DNA of 8,600 nt from Leptofilum sp050292445 (lineage in GTDB: Bacteria > Chloroflexota > Anaerolineae > Promineifilales > Promineifilaceae). Location of the stretch: positions 1-8,600 of the forward strand of contig JBNKLQ010000254.1 of NCBI GenBank assembly GCA_050292445.1, written 5' to 3'. Below, piece by piece: positions 1-7,455 of this stretch; positions within the stretch are counted from its first letter, which is position 1, and each line of letters starts with the position of its first letter. A model generated the notes under the pieces. It made no database searches, was not told the DNA's origin, and saw only the letters and a program-made list of their open reading frames with translations. Made by a program: the position numbers and the translations under genes.

Positions 1-551
1 TTCTCCGTCCCATCTTGAGGCATGATGAATTCCGGCACATAGGGCAGCACATGCGGCTGCTGGGGAGCCACAACTACGGGTGTAATCGCGCTGTGCAAAT
101 ACACAGTCCCTTCTTCATGCTCGTGTCTCTGGCACTTTGCACAGGAGATTTTTTTGGAGGAAAAGTAATAAACGCCGTCCAGGCTAAACGCCAGTCGTCT
201 GTCCAACACGTGCCACTGACTTAAATACCCGCTTTCACCCAACTGCGCTAACAAAAAGCGATACTCGTCACTTAGTTCACCTGGACTCACTGGGTCAAGC
301 AGGTTACGGATGTGAGTATCCGTTGGGAGTCGCTTCATCTTGAAGACTGTTTCGGCATTACTTTTGCCTTTGGCGTGTCGCAGATGGCGCTGCCCTGCCA
401 GGAAGGAAGCGCTCTGCACAAAAAAGATGGCAAAGGCTGCCTGGACGGCGTCATTGACCTCATATTGGACATTTTGACCGGTGCGCTTGTCGGTGAGTTG
501 CTTGGATTTCAAGCGTTCAATAAATGCATCAAGGGTTAGTTCTCGTCTCAT
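1..551 (-). CDS. Transposase, N-terminal part (runs off the left edge)
   Basis: The minus strand is open from an ATG at 551-549 to the window edge, giving 183 codons with no stop. An in-frame TAG lies a few codons upstream, so this ATG is the first possible start. The translation reads like the N-terminal half of a DDE-type transposase of roughly 400-450 residues. It has a helical segment rich in Phe/Gln (about 36-60), a TDTHIRNLLDP block (77-87), then a SLDG motif with Asp125, a plausible first catalytic aspartate, followed by YYFSS, a CxxC pair (Cys137, Cys140) and a VVAPQQP...PEF.MPQDG block (160-181). I recognise this pattern from transposases without being able to name the IS family. The other catalytic residues and the far IS end lie outside the window. 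It points away from the neighbouring gene remnant, which it may have disrupted. No ACGGCCGT palindrome occurs here, unlike in most neighbours. Confidence 0.75.
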   Translation of the reverse strand, partial: MRRELTLDAFIERLKSKQLTDKRTGQNVQYEVNDAVQAAFAIFFVQSASFLAGQRHLRHAKGKSNAETVFKMKRLPTDTHIRNLLDPVSPGELSDEYRFLLAQLGESGYLSQWHVLDRRLAFSLDGVYYFSSKKISCAKCQRHEHEEGTVYLHSAITPVVVAPQQPHVLPYVPEFIMPQDGTE

Positions 552-558
552 GCACTCA

Positions 559-587
559 ATATTAGTCTATTCAACCCATATTTCGAA
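559..587 (-). promoter_or_regulatory. Possible weak promoter of the transposase
   Basis: On the minus strand a TAATAT (-10 candidate, 559-564) lies 7 nt before the ATG. TTCGAA (582-587) sits 17 nt upstream as a poor -35. No Shine-Dalgarno is present, so transcription from here would give an almost leaderless mRNA. The matches to consensus are only 4/6 and 3/6, so this is tentative. Confidence 0.25.
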
Positions 588-790
588 TTGCTGCGCGCAG
601 TCCGCAGCATTTGGCAGGCCATTGCTGCCGCCGGACTCAAATCGCCGATGCTAGATGCCGGTTATCAGCCCCACATCTCGCTTGGAGTCTATGACAGTGC
701 CACGCTACGAATTTACTGGAAGCTTATGAGGGAACGGTCAGCGCTTTTCACAAAACGTGGACGAGAAAGATAGCCCGCAGTCTGGCATAA
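567..790 (+). pseudogene. Remnant of a 2'-5' RNA ligase / cyclic phosphodiesterase-like gene
   Basis: The plus frame containing 588-773 encodes NPYFELLRAVRSIWQAIA, then SPMLDAGYQPHISLGVYDS. The HISL at 672-683 fits the H-x-[TS]-x motif of the 2H phosphoesterase / 2'-5' RNA ligase family, and the preceding W-helix and Tyr-Gln-Pro are typical of the N-terminal half of small members (about 170-190 residues). No start codon with an RBS is visible. The frame simply opens inside the sequence next to the transposase, so the N-terminus appears to be missing. It stops at 771-773, far short of the second HxTx motif. A different frame from 725 reads YEGTVSAFHKTW and ends at TAA 788-790, one base before the cyclase stop codon. 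This may be the original C-terminal end, implying an internal deletion or frameshift. The family call rests on one motif plus context. That the gene is dead follows from the missing start, missing second motif and short length. Confidence 0.5.
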
Positions 791-791
791 A

Positions 792-3700
792 TTATGAGAG
801 ATGGACCAGAGTCTCTTGCCCTAGCTGCTGCAAATCTACATTTGGCGCATCGAGCAGCGCCTGCCCGGCCTTATGTAAGACAAACAGACGGTCGGTATGG
901 CGAGCGCGTTGATGAGCCGCCTGCACGGCCGTTTCTAAATAATACCAGCAGCGTTCATCCCCCATCTCACGAGCCGTTAGACCCAGTTGCAGCAAAATGA
1001 GCGGCAGTTCGTCGGGGCAGCCGCCAGCGTGCACAGCTTGTAATCCCTCGCGGAAGCTTTGGTGGGCCTGAGCTACGGCCATTTTTCGCTCATCTTCAGC
1101 CGCACGGGCTAGCAGCAACATCCCCCAGGCGTACAGCGCAGCTGGCCGCCACCAAATCAGGCGTTCTGGGGTAACGGCCGTTTGCGCCTGCTTCAGCAAG
1201 GATTCCGCCTCTGGCCAATGTTCTGTATTGAGCGCCACGCAGGCTAATCCCAACCAGAGCTGAATATCTGCCTCAACTACCGAATCCTTCTCTCTGGGTT
1301 GAGCAGCAAACAGCCGACGCATCTGCGGCAATCGCTGTTCTGCCTGCTGCCAATCACCTAAACTCCCATGATACCCAACGCTCCACAGCAGATGTAGCTT
1401 GAGCTGTCCTGGCACATCATCCATGCTGTCCAGCAGATCATTGGCTCTTTGCAAATCAGCCAGGGCCGCGGCAAATTGACCCAGGTAGATTTGAATTTCG
1501 GCACGATGCATCAAGCTATGCGCCAGATGATTTGCCCCGGCAGAACGCAAATTGGCAACGGCCGTTTCCGCCATTTCCAACGCCAAATCGGCCCGCCCCA
1601 AACGGAACTGAATACGGGACAAGAATAACGCTTTTTGTCCCGACAGTGTCGGGTCTGTCTGATCTTGTAAAAGCGTTTCAACCTCTTGAACTGGGTCCAA
1701 AGCGGTTGAATCTGGTTGCTCATGACGGATCCCTTCTGCCAAAGTGAGCAATACTTGAGCCAGCTTCTTTGGCTGCTGGTTTTCACGGAAAAGTGCCTCG
1801 GCTTGCTTGAGCTTGCTCACGGCTGCGGTGCAATCTGCCAAGGCCAACAACGCTTGGCCCCACAACCAATATGCCTGTCCAAGTTCTTCCGGCGGTATAT
1901 CGGGCAGCAGTGAGTTGATTACCTTGCTTGTTAAGGCTTGCACCTCGGTATAGTGGGTCTGCCGCAGACGAATCTCGGCCATTAGATTATAGATGGCTAG
2001 GGTTTGCGCCAAGCCTTGCTGAGCGAGACACTGTTGTAACGCGCTTGTGGCCAACTCCCATGCCAGGGTAAACTGGCCCAATCGCATCAATATTTTGCTG
2101 CGGGCCACGGCAATAGCAACGGCCGTTTCCCACTGCGCCTGCTCGCCCAACGAATCCAAATGATGCGCCGCCTGTTTATAGAATTCCGCTGCGCCACGAT
2201 AATTAAAAGCAGCTTCGGCATCTTCTGCAGCTAGCAATGCGTATTTCAAACCGTCCTGATTTCGCTCCGTTTGGCTGAAATGGTAAGCTACAATAGGGTA
2301 TTGCGTTGGCAGCAGCTCGTCTGATTCACGAATAATCAGTTCGGCAATGTTGGCATGAAGCGCCTGCCGCCGGGCGTAGGTCAAGCTTTGGTATACCACT
2401 TGATGCACCAGATTATGCTGAAATAAGTAAGCGGGAACCAAGCCTGCCGTCAACTGCTGCACTAGATCGGTTTGCACCAGGGTAGCCAGCAGTTCAATCG
2501 CCGCTTCCCGGCTTAGCCCTGGTGAAATGGCTACCAAGGTGGATAGATCAAACTCGCGGCCAATGACCGAGGCAACTTGCAACAAGCCCCGTTCCGCCGC
2601 TGGCAGTTGGTCTAGCCGCGCCAGCAGCAACGTATAAATGGTGTCCGGCACCTGCATTTGGGCCAGCCGCGCTTCGTCGATACGGAGACGGCCGTTTCCA
2701 TACTGATTCGGTTCCACAGCCACCACATCCAGGGAAAGCATCAGCTGGAGCGTTTCTTCCAAAAAGAGCGGATTCACGTCCGACTCGCGCCCCTGCCGAT
2801 CACGCAAACCCAGCCGCTGCTCAACCACCAACGGCAGCTGATCCGTGCCTAACCGCTCATGAATCAGGCGGCGTGCCTGCTGCGGCGTAAAATCGTTCAA
2901 TGTAATTTGCGTGCTGGCTGCCCGCGTGAGGGTGTTGTAATTAAACTCATGCCCTGAGCGGTACGTCACCAGGAGCAGCAGCGGCAAATCATGACTGCAC
3001 TCTACCAGGGCATCCAGCAAATCAAGTGAAGCCGAATCGGCCAGGTGAATATCTTCTAGCACAATGAGATACGGCCGTTCCGCCACTGCCGCCATCACAC
3101 TCTTTTGCACCAGCTTAAACAGCCGCATCTGCCGCACCACCGCAGGCAAATCGACCAGCAACGCCGTCGAGCGTAGCGGTGCGCCCAGCAGTTCACGCCA
3201 CAAGCCCAATCCATTGGCCACCTCGGGCGTCAGCTGGGCGATGCGGTCATTTACCAGATGCACCTGGTCGGCGGGCGGTATTTCTGGACTCAGCTCAAAA
3301 AAGTCGCGCCAAACCGACACCCAGGGGGCATAGGGCACATCGGACGTGTGCTGCTGACAGACGCCCACCAGGGCATGCCCGCCAGACTCCAGCCAATGGC
3401 GCACCCCTGCCGCCAAAAAGGGCATCTGGCCGCTGCCATACGAGCCGTGAATGGCAACCAGGCCACCCTCACCAGCCAGGGCTGCCGCCATGCGCACAAA
3501 CATCTGCTTGAGTTCTTCATCCCGGCCAATGGGTGGCTGCTGCCACTGCTGAAAACGCGCCTGTGCCTGGGTGACGGCCGTTTGCTCTGCCAGCACCTGA
3601 AAAATAGAAACCGGTTCCCGATGCCCTTTCAGTTCCATCGGGGGCAAAGGCTTGGCTAGGATGTGTGACTGCACGCGAACGGCCGTTTCGGCATCAACCA

Positions 3701-4937
3701 AAATGCCATCCGGCGGGCAAATCTGGGTCAACCGCGCCGACAAATTCACCATGCGCCCCACCACCGTGTATTCACGCCGGTTCAATGACCCCACGGCCCC
3801 AGCAAACACACGTCCGGCCGTCAGGCCAATGCGCTGGCAGCGGATAAAATCAGGGCGCTGGTGCTGCATGGCCAAGGCACAGCGCAAGGCTTGCTCTGGG
3901 GCATCTGGGGCCACAGGTGCCCCAAACAAAATATGCAACTGGTTTCCTTTGTCTCCCATTAAAACCCGATTCACCCGGCTGTTGGGGCCACCATAACGCT
4001 GCACCATTTGCCAGGCCCATTGGTAATAGGCTTGCAGTTGCTCACCAGCTGTAGGATCGGCAAAGTCGATGCCGTCAAACTGGACAAACATGGACGTTAC
4101 GGAACGGTGTTCAGAAATGGATTGGCTGCTGCGATCTTGCAACCGTTCAAAAAGGGGTGGAGGAATAAAGGCGGGAACGGCCGTAATCAAGCGCATTAGA
4201 GCCGGTTGCTCATACGCCTCCCAAAAAAAGACTTCCTGGGCGTTGGGCACGGGAGGTAACTCGTCTACCAGACGAAACGGCTCAGTGGCGGGCAGTGCCG
4301 CAGCCTTAAGTGCCGCCTGGCTGGCCACAACTTGTCCGGGAATGGCCAACATCTGCGCGGCAACAGCTTCCTCAACGGCCGTTCCCGCCAGCACAAACTC
4401 CATATTGTCCGTATCCCCAACGAGCATTTCCTGGCAACGGCCGTAGCCTACCCCAATTTTAATTGAAAGCGTGTAGCTGTCTTTTTCCTTGGACTGCATC
4501 ATATTGACTTCAGCGAAGTTTGTCTGCATCAGACGCTGCATAAATTGTGCCGAAGCCAAGGCCCGGGAAGCCGCCCGACCATCCGTATCGGGAAAATAGA
4601 TCATCATGGCGTCGCCGTGAAAATGGCTAACTGCACCACCCGCATCGTGAATGGCGTTGATAAGCGATGTGAAAGTCATCAACAGCGCTCGACTGAGCGC
4701 TTCTGTTCCGCGTGCCCCGTTCACCGCCAAAGCCTCTGCCATTGGCGTAAATCCGGACATATCGGCAAACATGGTTGCCGCCTTAATCTGTTCAGACTGG
4801 CCTGGATTAAGCGATTCATCTTGTAAAATTTTGCGCGTCAACGTGACAGGGATATAGGCAGACAGCCGCTGGGCCAATGTACGCAGCTGACTCGTGGTGC
4901 CTTCAAGCGCAGGCTGGGGGGAAGGTGGTAAACTCAT
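792..4937 (-). CDS. Soluble adenylyl cyclase-like protein: two class III cyclase domains, STAND/AAA ATPase, TPR repeats
   Basis: This 1381-residue cytosolic protein has no signal peptide or membrane segment, and its domain order matches vertebrate soluble adenylyl cyclase (ADCY10). The first cyclase domain (about 51-200) has MFADMSGFT with Asp59 and GDAMMIYF with Asp109, the two metal ligands, but lacks the Asn/Arg pair. The second (about 278-425) has GDKGNQLHILFG (Asp329, Lys330) and YTVVGRMVNLSARL with Thr391, Asn398 and Arg402, but Gln replaces its first metal Asp. Together they predict one composite site making cAMP from ATP. Residues 470-760 are a STAND/MalT-like NTPase: IGRDEEL, a Walker A-like GSYGSGQM (498-505) with Gln504 for the lysine, Walker B-like LIVLEDIHLAD (624-634) and TYR (658-660). 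About 890-1370 is TPR-like helical repeat. An in-frame TAA just upstream makes this ATG the first start. There is no Shine-Dalgarno. Eleven ACGGCCGT palindromes lie inside. Cyclase activity is inferred, and an effector role without catalysis is the alternative. Confidence 0.9.
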   Translation of the reverse strand: MSLPPSPQPALEGTTSQLRTLAQRLSAYIPVTLTRKILQDESLNPGQSEQIKAATMFADMSGFTPMAEALAVNGARGTEALSRALLMTFTSLINAIHDAGGAVSHFHGDAMMIYFPDTDGRAASRALASAQFMQRLMQTNFAEVNMMQSKEKDSYTLSIKIGVGYGRCQEMLVGDTDNMEFVLAGTAVEEAVAAQMLAIPGQVVASQAALKAAALPATEPFRLVDELPPVPNAQEVFFWEAYEQPALMRLITAVPAFIPPPLFERLQDRSSQSISEHRSVTSMFVQFDGIDFADPTAGEQLQAYYQWAWQMVQRYGGPNSRVNRVLMGDKGNQLHILFGAPVAPDAPEQALRCALAMQHQRPDFIRCQRIGLTAGRVFAGAVGSLNRREYTVVGRMVNLSARLTQICPPDGILVDAETAVRVQSHILAKPLPPMELKGHREPVSIFQVLAEQTAVTQAQARFQQWQQPPIGRDEELKQMFVRMAAALAGEGGLVAIHGSYGSGQMPFLAAGVRHWLESGGHALVGVCQQHTSDVPYAPWVSVWRDFFELSPEIPPADQVHLVNDRIAQLTPEVANGLGLWRELLGAPLRSTALLVDLPAVVRQMRLFKLVQKSVMAAVAERPYLIVLEDIHLADSASLDLLDALVECSHDLPLLLLVTYRSGHEFNYNTLTRAASTQITLNDFTPQQARRLIHERLGTDQLPLVVEQRLGLRDRQGRESDVNPLFLEETLQLMLSLDVVAVEPNQYGNGRLRIDEARLAQMQVPDTIYTLLLARLDQLPAAERGLLQVASVIGREFDLSTLVAISPGLSREAAIELLATLVQTDLVQQLTAGLVPAYLFQHNLVHQVVYQSLTYARRQALHANIAELIIRESDELLPTQYPIVAYHFSQTERNQDGLKYALLAAEDAEAAFNYRGAAEFYKQAAHHLDSLGEQAQWETAVAIAVARSKILMRLGQFTLAWELATSALQQCLAQQGLAQTLAIYNLMAEIRLRQTHYTEVQALTSKVINSLLPDIPPEELGQAYWLWGQALLALADCTAAVSKLKQAEALFRENQQPKKLAQVLLTLAEGIRHEQPDSTALDPVQEVETLLQDQTDPTLSGQKALFLSRIQFRLGRADLALEMAETAVANLRSAGANHLAHSLMHRAEIQIYLGQFAAALADLQRANDLLDSMDDVPGQLKLHLLWSVGYHGSLGDWQQAEQRLPQMRRLFAAQPREKDSVVEADIQLWLGLACVALNTEHWPEAESLLKQAQTAVTPERLIWWRPAALYAWGMLLLARAAEDERKMAVAQAHQSFREGLQAVHAGGCPDELPLILLQLGLTAREMGDERCWYYLETAVQAAHQRARHTDRLFVLHKAGQALLDAPNVDLQQLGQETLVHLS

Positions 4938-4948
4938 GGCTACGATGA

Positions 4949-4954
4949 ATTATA
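4949..4954 (-). promoter_or_regulatory. -10 element of the cyclase gene
   Basis: The minus strand carries a perfect TATAAT here, 11 nt before the start codon. No convincing -35 lies 16-18 nt upstream (GTTTTG or similar). A transcript would start about 4-6 nt before the ATG, and there is no Shine-Dalgarno, so near-leaderless translation is likely. Confidence 0.45.
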
Positions 4955-5112
4955 AGGAATATACGGGTAAACAAAACTAGTACTTCCTCCCTGCTAATCT
5001 CCTCTCCAAAGGGATGCTTACAGTTGAGGTTATTTTTTCACTCTATCCTTAATTTATTACAAATTTTATGACGCCACCGGGCAAGTGCATAGGAAAATGG
5101 ATAGGGCTGAGT

Positions 5113-5118
5113 TAAACT
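5113..5118 (+). promoter_or_regulatory. Possible -10 element of the glycosyltransferase operon
   Basis: TAAACT (4/6 to consensus) lies 7 nt before the ATG at 5126, which would place the transcription start on or next to the start codon. There is no Shine-Dalgarno in the AAAACAA before the ATG and no good -35. The spacing resembles that of the other gene starts in this window. Confidence 0.3.
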
Positions 5119-5125
5119 AAAACAA

Positions 5126-6283
5126 ATGATCGATGACACAGTACCTTTACCGATTCTCTTTGTGGATCATGCCACCAAACTGGGGGGAGCTGAGCATAGT
5201 TTGTCACTTCTATTACAACATTTGGATTTAGCTACCATTCAGCCTCACCTTGCTTGTCCGACCGGGGACCTGGCAGAAAAAGTAAAGCACCTGGATATTT
5301 CCTGGCAGCCCATCAACCTGCCGCCATTAAGGGGTTCGCTGAACTTCTTAAGGGATTGGCATCGGCAAGCGAAAAAATTAGCCCACCTTGCCGAAAAAGT
5401 TGGGGCCACAGCCCTCTATGCCAACACAGTTCGCGCAGCAATGTATACTGCGCTTGCCGCGAAGATAGCTAAACGGCCGTTTATTTGGCATATGCGCGAT
5501 TTTTGGCTATCCGAAAATAGACCACGTTTCCCCCAGCTAGATTGGGTCATTAAACAGCTTTTGGGTCGCGTCGCCAGTCAGATCATTGCCAATTCAGCCG
5601 CCACAGCCCGCCATTTACCCTACCCTCAAAAAATCACCATTATTCACAACGGCATTGATCTCGCCCACTTTAAGTCAGTGCCAGGCCGGACCGATTTTTG
5701 TGAACCATTTCATATCCCTGTCAACGCGCCATTGGTGGGCATGGTTGGCCGGTTACGGCCGTGGAAAGGGCAAGAACGGTTTATTGAAATGGCTGCCGCC
5801 GTGGTTGCCGCCCATCCCGAGACACATTTTGTCATTGTGGGCGGATCACCTTTTGCGGTGAAAGATGACTATCCCGAAAAACTGCAACAGTTGACCAAAG
5901 CCAAAAACCTGACCCACTGCCTGCATTTTACCGGACACCTGGCTGACGTGCGACCAGCATTGGCCGCGCTGGACATCTTTGTTCATCCTGGGGAGCCGGA
6001 ACCATTTGGTCTGGTCAATATTGAGGCAATGGCTATGAGAAAACCTGTGGTTGCCTTTGCTCACGGGGCACTGCCAGAAATTGTAAGACATCAGGAAACA
6101 GGGCTGCTGGTACCGCCCGGCGATGTTACTCAGCTGGCAAAAGCGGTCCTTGCCTTGCTGCAAAGTTCAGAAAATCGCAGGCGATTCGGGCAGGCTGGGC
6201 GACAACGCGTCGAATCTAACTTTACGATTCAACAAACGGCCGTTCAGATAACCACCGTGTTACAAAATGTTTTGGGGAAATGA
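5126..6283 (+). CDS. GT4-family glycosyltransferase (first gene of a pair)
   Basis: This 385-residue protein has the GT-B fold signature of family GT4 retaining glycosyltransferases, which move a sugar from a nucleotide donor to a growing glycan or lipid acceptor at the cytoplasmic membrane face. The N-terminal acceptor domain begins ILFVDHATKLGGAEHSL (10-26), the usual GG.E acceptor-side loop, and includes the WHMRDFW block (121-127). The linker NGIDLAHF (175-182) leads to the donor domain: GMVGRLRPWKGQERF (205-219) with Arg209 and Lys214 for the donor phosphates, HFTG (267-270), and an EX7E motif from Glu292 to Glu300 in PEPFGLVNIEAM. GLLVPPGD (326-333) and a C-terminal helix follow. Length is normal and there is no signal peptide. 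Sugar and acceptor cannot be told. Its last bases overlap the next gene by 4 nt, so the two are probably co-transcribed and translationally coupled. It contains three ACGGCCGT copies. Confidence 0.93.
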   Translation: MIDDTVPLPILFVDHATKLGGAEHSLSLLLQHLDLATIQPHLACPTGDLAEKVKHLDISWQPINLPPLRGSLNFLRDWHRQAKKLAHLAEKVGATALYANTVRAAMYTALAAKIAKRPFIWHMRDFWLSENRPRFPQLDWVIKQLLGRVASQIIANSAATARHLPYPQKITIIHNGIDLAHFKSVPGRTDFCEPFHIPVNAPLVGMVGRLRPWKGQERFIEMAAAVVAAHPETHFVIVGGSPFAVKDDYPEKLQQLTKAKNLTHCLHFTGHLADVRPALAALDIFVHPGEPEPFGLVNIEAMAMRKPVVAFAHGALPEIVRHQETGLLVPPGDVTQLAKAVLALLQSSENRRRFGQAGRQRVESNFTIQQTAVQITTVLQNVLGK

Positions 6284-7455
6284 TGACACGTTTTGTCCTT
6301 GATGCCCGCACGGCTACGGATCATTTTCCAGGCATTGGTCGCTATGTGAGCCATTTAGCCCGGCACCTAGTGCAGCTGTTGCATCCAGACGAACAACTGC
6401 TGCTGCTGCACAATCCGCAGGCCAACTCAAGTTGGGGGCTGCCCCCGGTGCAGGACCATGTGACCTGGGTGGCAACGGCCGTTTCCCCCTTTTCCCTCAG
6501 CCAACAGTGGCAAATTCCCCGCCTGCTGCGCCGGGTAAACGCCACCGTCTACCACAGCGCTTATTATCTGATGCCGTATCGCCCTGGCATACCCACTCTG
6601 CTGACCCTGTACGACCTCATCCCAGAGCAATTCCCGCAACTGGTGTCGCCCCAAGCCCGGTTGCTGACCCGTTTAGCTACCCGGCTGGCGCTGCGGGCAA
6701 GCGATCATTTTTTAGCCATTTCAGAAGCGACGCGGCAAGACTTTTTGGCAAGTTATTCACTCAACCCAGGGAACATCACGGCCGTTCCCCTCGCCGCAGA
6801 TGCCCAGTTTCAACCTCAATCGGAAACGGCCGTATCCAGCCTACGCCAAAAATTCAATCTACCCGAGCAATATGTCCTCTACCTGGGCATCAATAAACCA
6901 CACAAAAATCTGGCACGATTAGTAGAAGCGTGGCAAACAGTCGTCCAACAGGTGCCAGATGCCCCACAGCTAATCATCGCCGGTGCCTGGGATGCGCGAT
7001 ACGAGGCGGTAAAAACGGCCGTTGCCCACCACAATTTATCCGCAAAAGTTCGTTTTCTGGGACGGGTGCCGGATAAGGATTTGCCAGCGCTGTACAGTGG
7101 CGCGCTGCTGTTTGTTTTTCCAAGTTTGGCAGAGGGATTTGGTTTGCCCGTTCTGGAGGCAATGGCCTGCGGAACGGCCGTTGCCTGTGCCCACACGTCC
7201 AGCTTGCCAGAAGTTGGCGGAGAAGCCGTCGCCTATTTTGATCCCACCAGCAGCCAGGAAATGGCCGCCGTGTTAACGGCGCTATTGCAGGATGCGCAAA
7301 AGCGAGAGCTTTTAGCCAAAAAGGGACTCGTACAGGCCAGGGAATTTTCTTGGGAGGAAACGGCCGTTGCCACCCTTACCCAGTACCGTCGCCTTGCAGA
7401 AAAAGCAATGCCAGGCCCGGCAGCACAGCAAAGTAACAAGCCATCGGTTAAATAG
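6280..7455 (+). CDS. GT4-family glycosyltransferase (second gene, mannosyltransferase-like)
   Basis: This 391-residue GT-B protein is only distantly similar to its upstream partner. It has the GIGRYV loop (18-23), YDLIP (111-115), AISEATRQDF (146-155), LGINKPHKN (202-210, donor-domain start), FLGRVPDKDLPALY (259-272) and FPSLAEGFGLPVLEAMACG (280-298) with the EX7E pair Glu285/Glu293. This pattern is typical of GT4 enzymes annotated as WbaZ/MtfB-like mannosyltransferases, but the sugar is not determined by sequence. The ATG overlaps the previous stop as ATGA, with GGGGA just upstream as a ribosome site. A second ATG follows immediately and could also be used. The loop normally reading CGTPVV is CGTAVA (298-302), with an ACGGCCGT palindrome over it. 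Six such palindromes occur, all encoding Thr-Ala-Val. The C-terminal tail (about 377-391) is probably disordered. Two linked GT4 enzymes suggest exopolysaccharide or glycolipid assembly. Confidence 0.93.
   Translation: MMTRFVLDARTATDHFPGIGRYVSHLARHLVQLLHPDEQLLLLHNPQANSSWGLPPVQDHVTWVATAVSPFSLSQQWQIPRLLRRVNATVYHSAYYLMPYRPGIPTLLTLYDLIPEQFPQLVSPQARLLTRLATRLALRASDHFLAISEATRQDFLASYSLNPGNITAVPLAADAQFQPQSETAVSSLRQKFNLPEQYVLYLGINKPHKNLARLVEAWQTVVQQVPDAPQLIIAGAWDARYEAVKTAVAHHNLSAKVRFLGRVPDKDLPALYSGALLFVFPSLAEGFGLPVLEAMACGTAVACAHTSSLPEVGGEAVAYFDPTSSQEMAAVLTALLQDAQKRELLAKKGLVQAREFSWEETAVATLTQYRRLAEKAMPGPAAQQSNKPSVK

Larger units (their letters stand above)
4938..5125. other. Divergent intergenic region between cyclase and glycosyltransferase operon
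   Basis: This 188-bp, AT-rich stretch separates the two divergent starts and holds both promoters. I see no clear inverted repeat, small ORF or RNA gene in it. The tract from about 5030 to 5070 is especially AT-rich. Confidence 0.6.

Noticed and set aside
312..539. 75-codon plus-strand ORF in the left region
   Set aside because: It is antisense to the transposase reading frame, which is open for 183 codons and has recognisable blocks.
3258..3659. 133-codon plus-strand ORF opposite the cyclase gene
   Set aside because: It lies fully antisense to a well-supported coding frame with recognisable motifs, shows no domain, and several overlapping antisense frames nearby are open in the same way. 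Base composition of the real gene explains it.
5030..5110. Sigma70 promoter upstream of the -10 at 5113
   Set aside because: TTGAGG near 5034 has no -10 at 16-18 nt. The AT-rich tract gives only poor matches.
6432..6896. 154-codon plus-strand ORF inside the second glycosyltransferase
   Set aside because: It is an out-of-frame shadow, Pro/Arg/Ser-rich and without family motifs, while the overlapping frame has clear GT4 motifs.
925..7367. Dispersed palindromes as a CRISPR array or integron-type repeat
   Set aside because: Copies are only 8-10 bp, lie within coding sequence and are irregularly spaced, unlike CRISPR repeats or attC sites.
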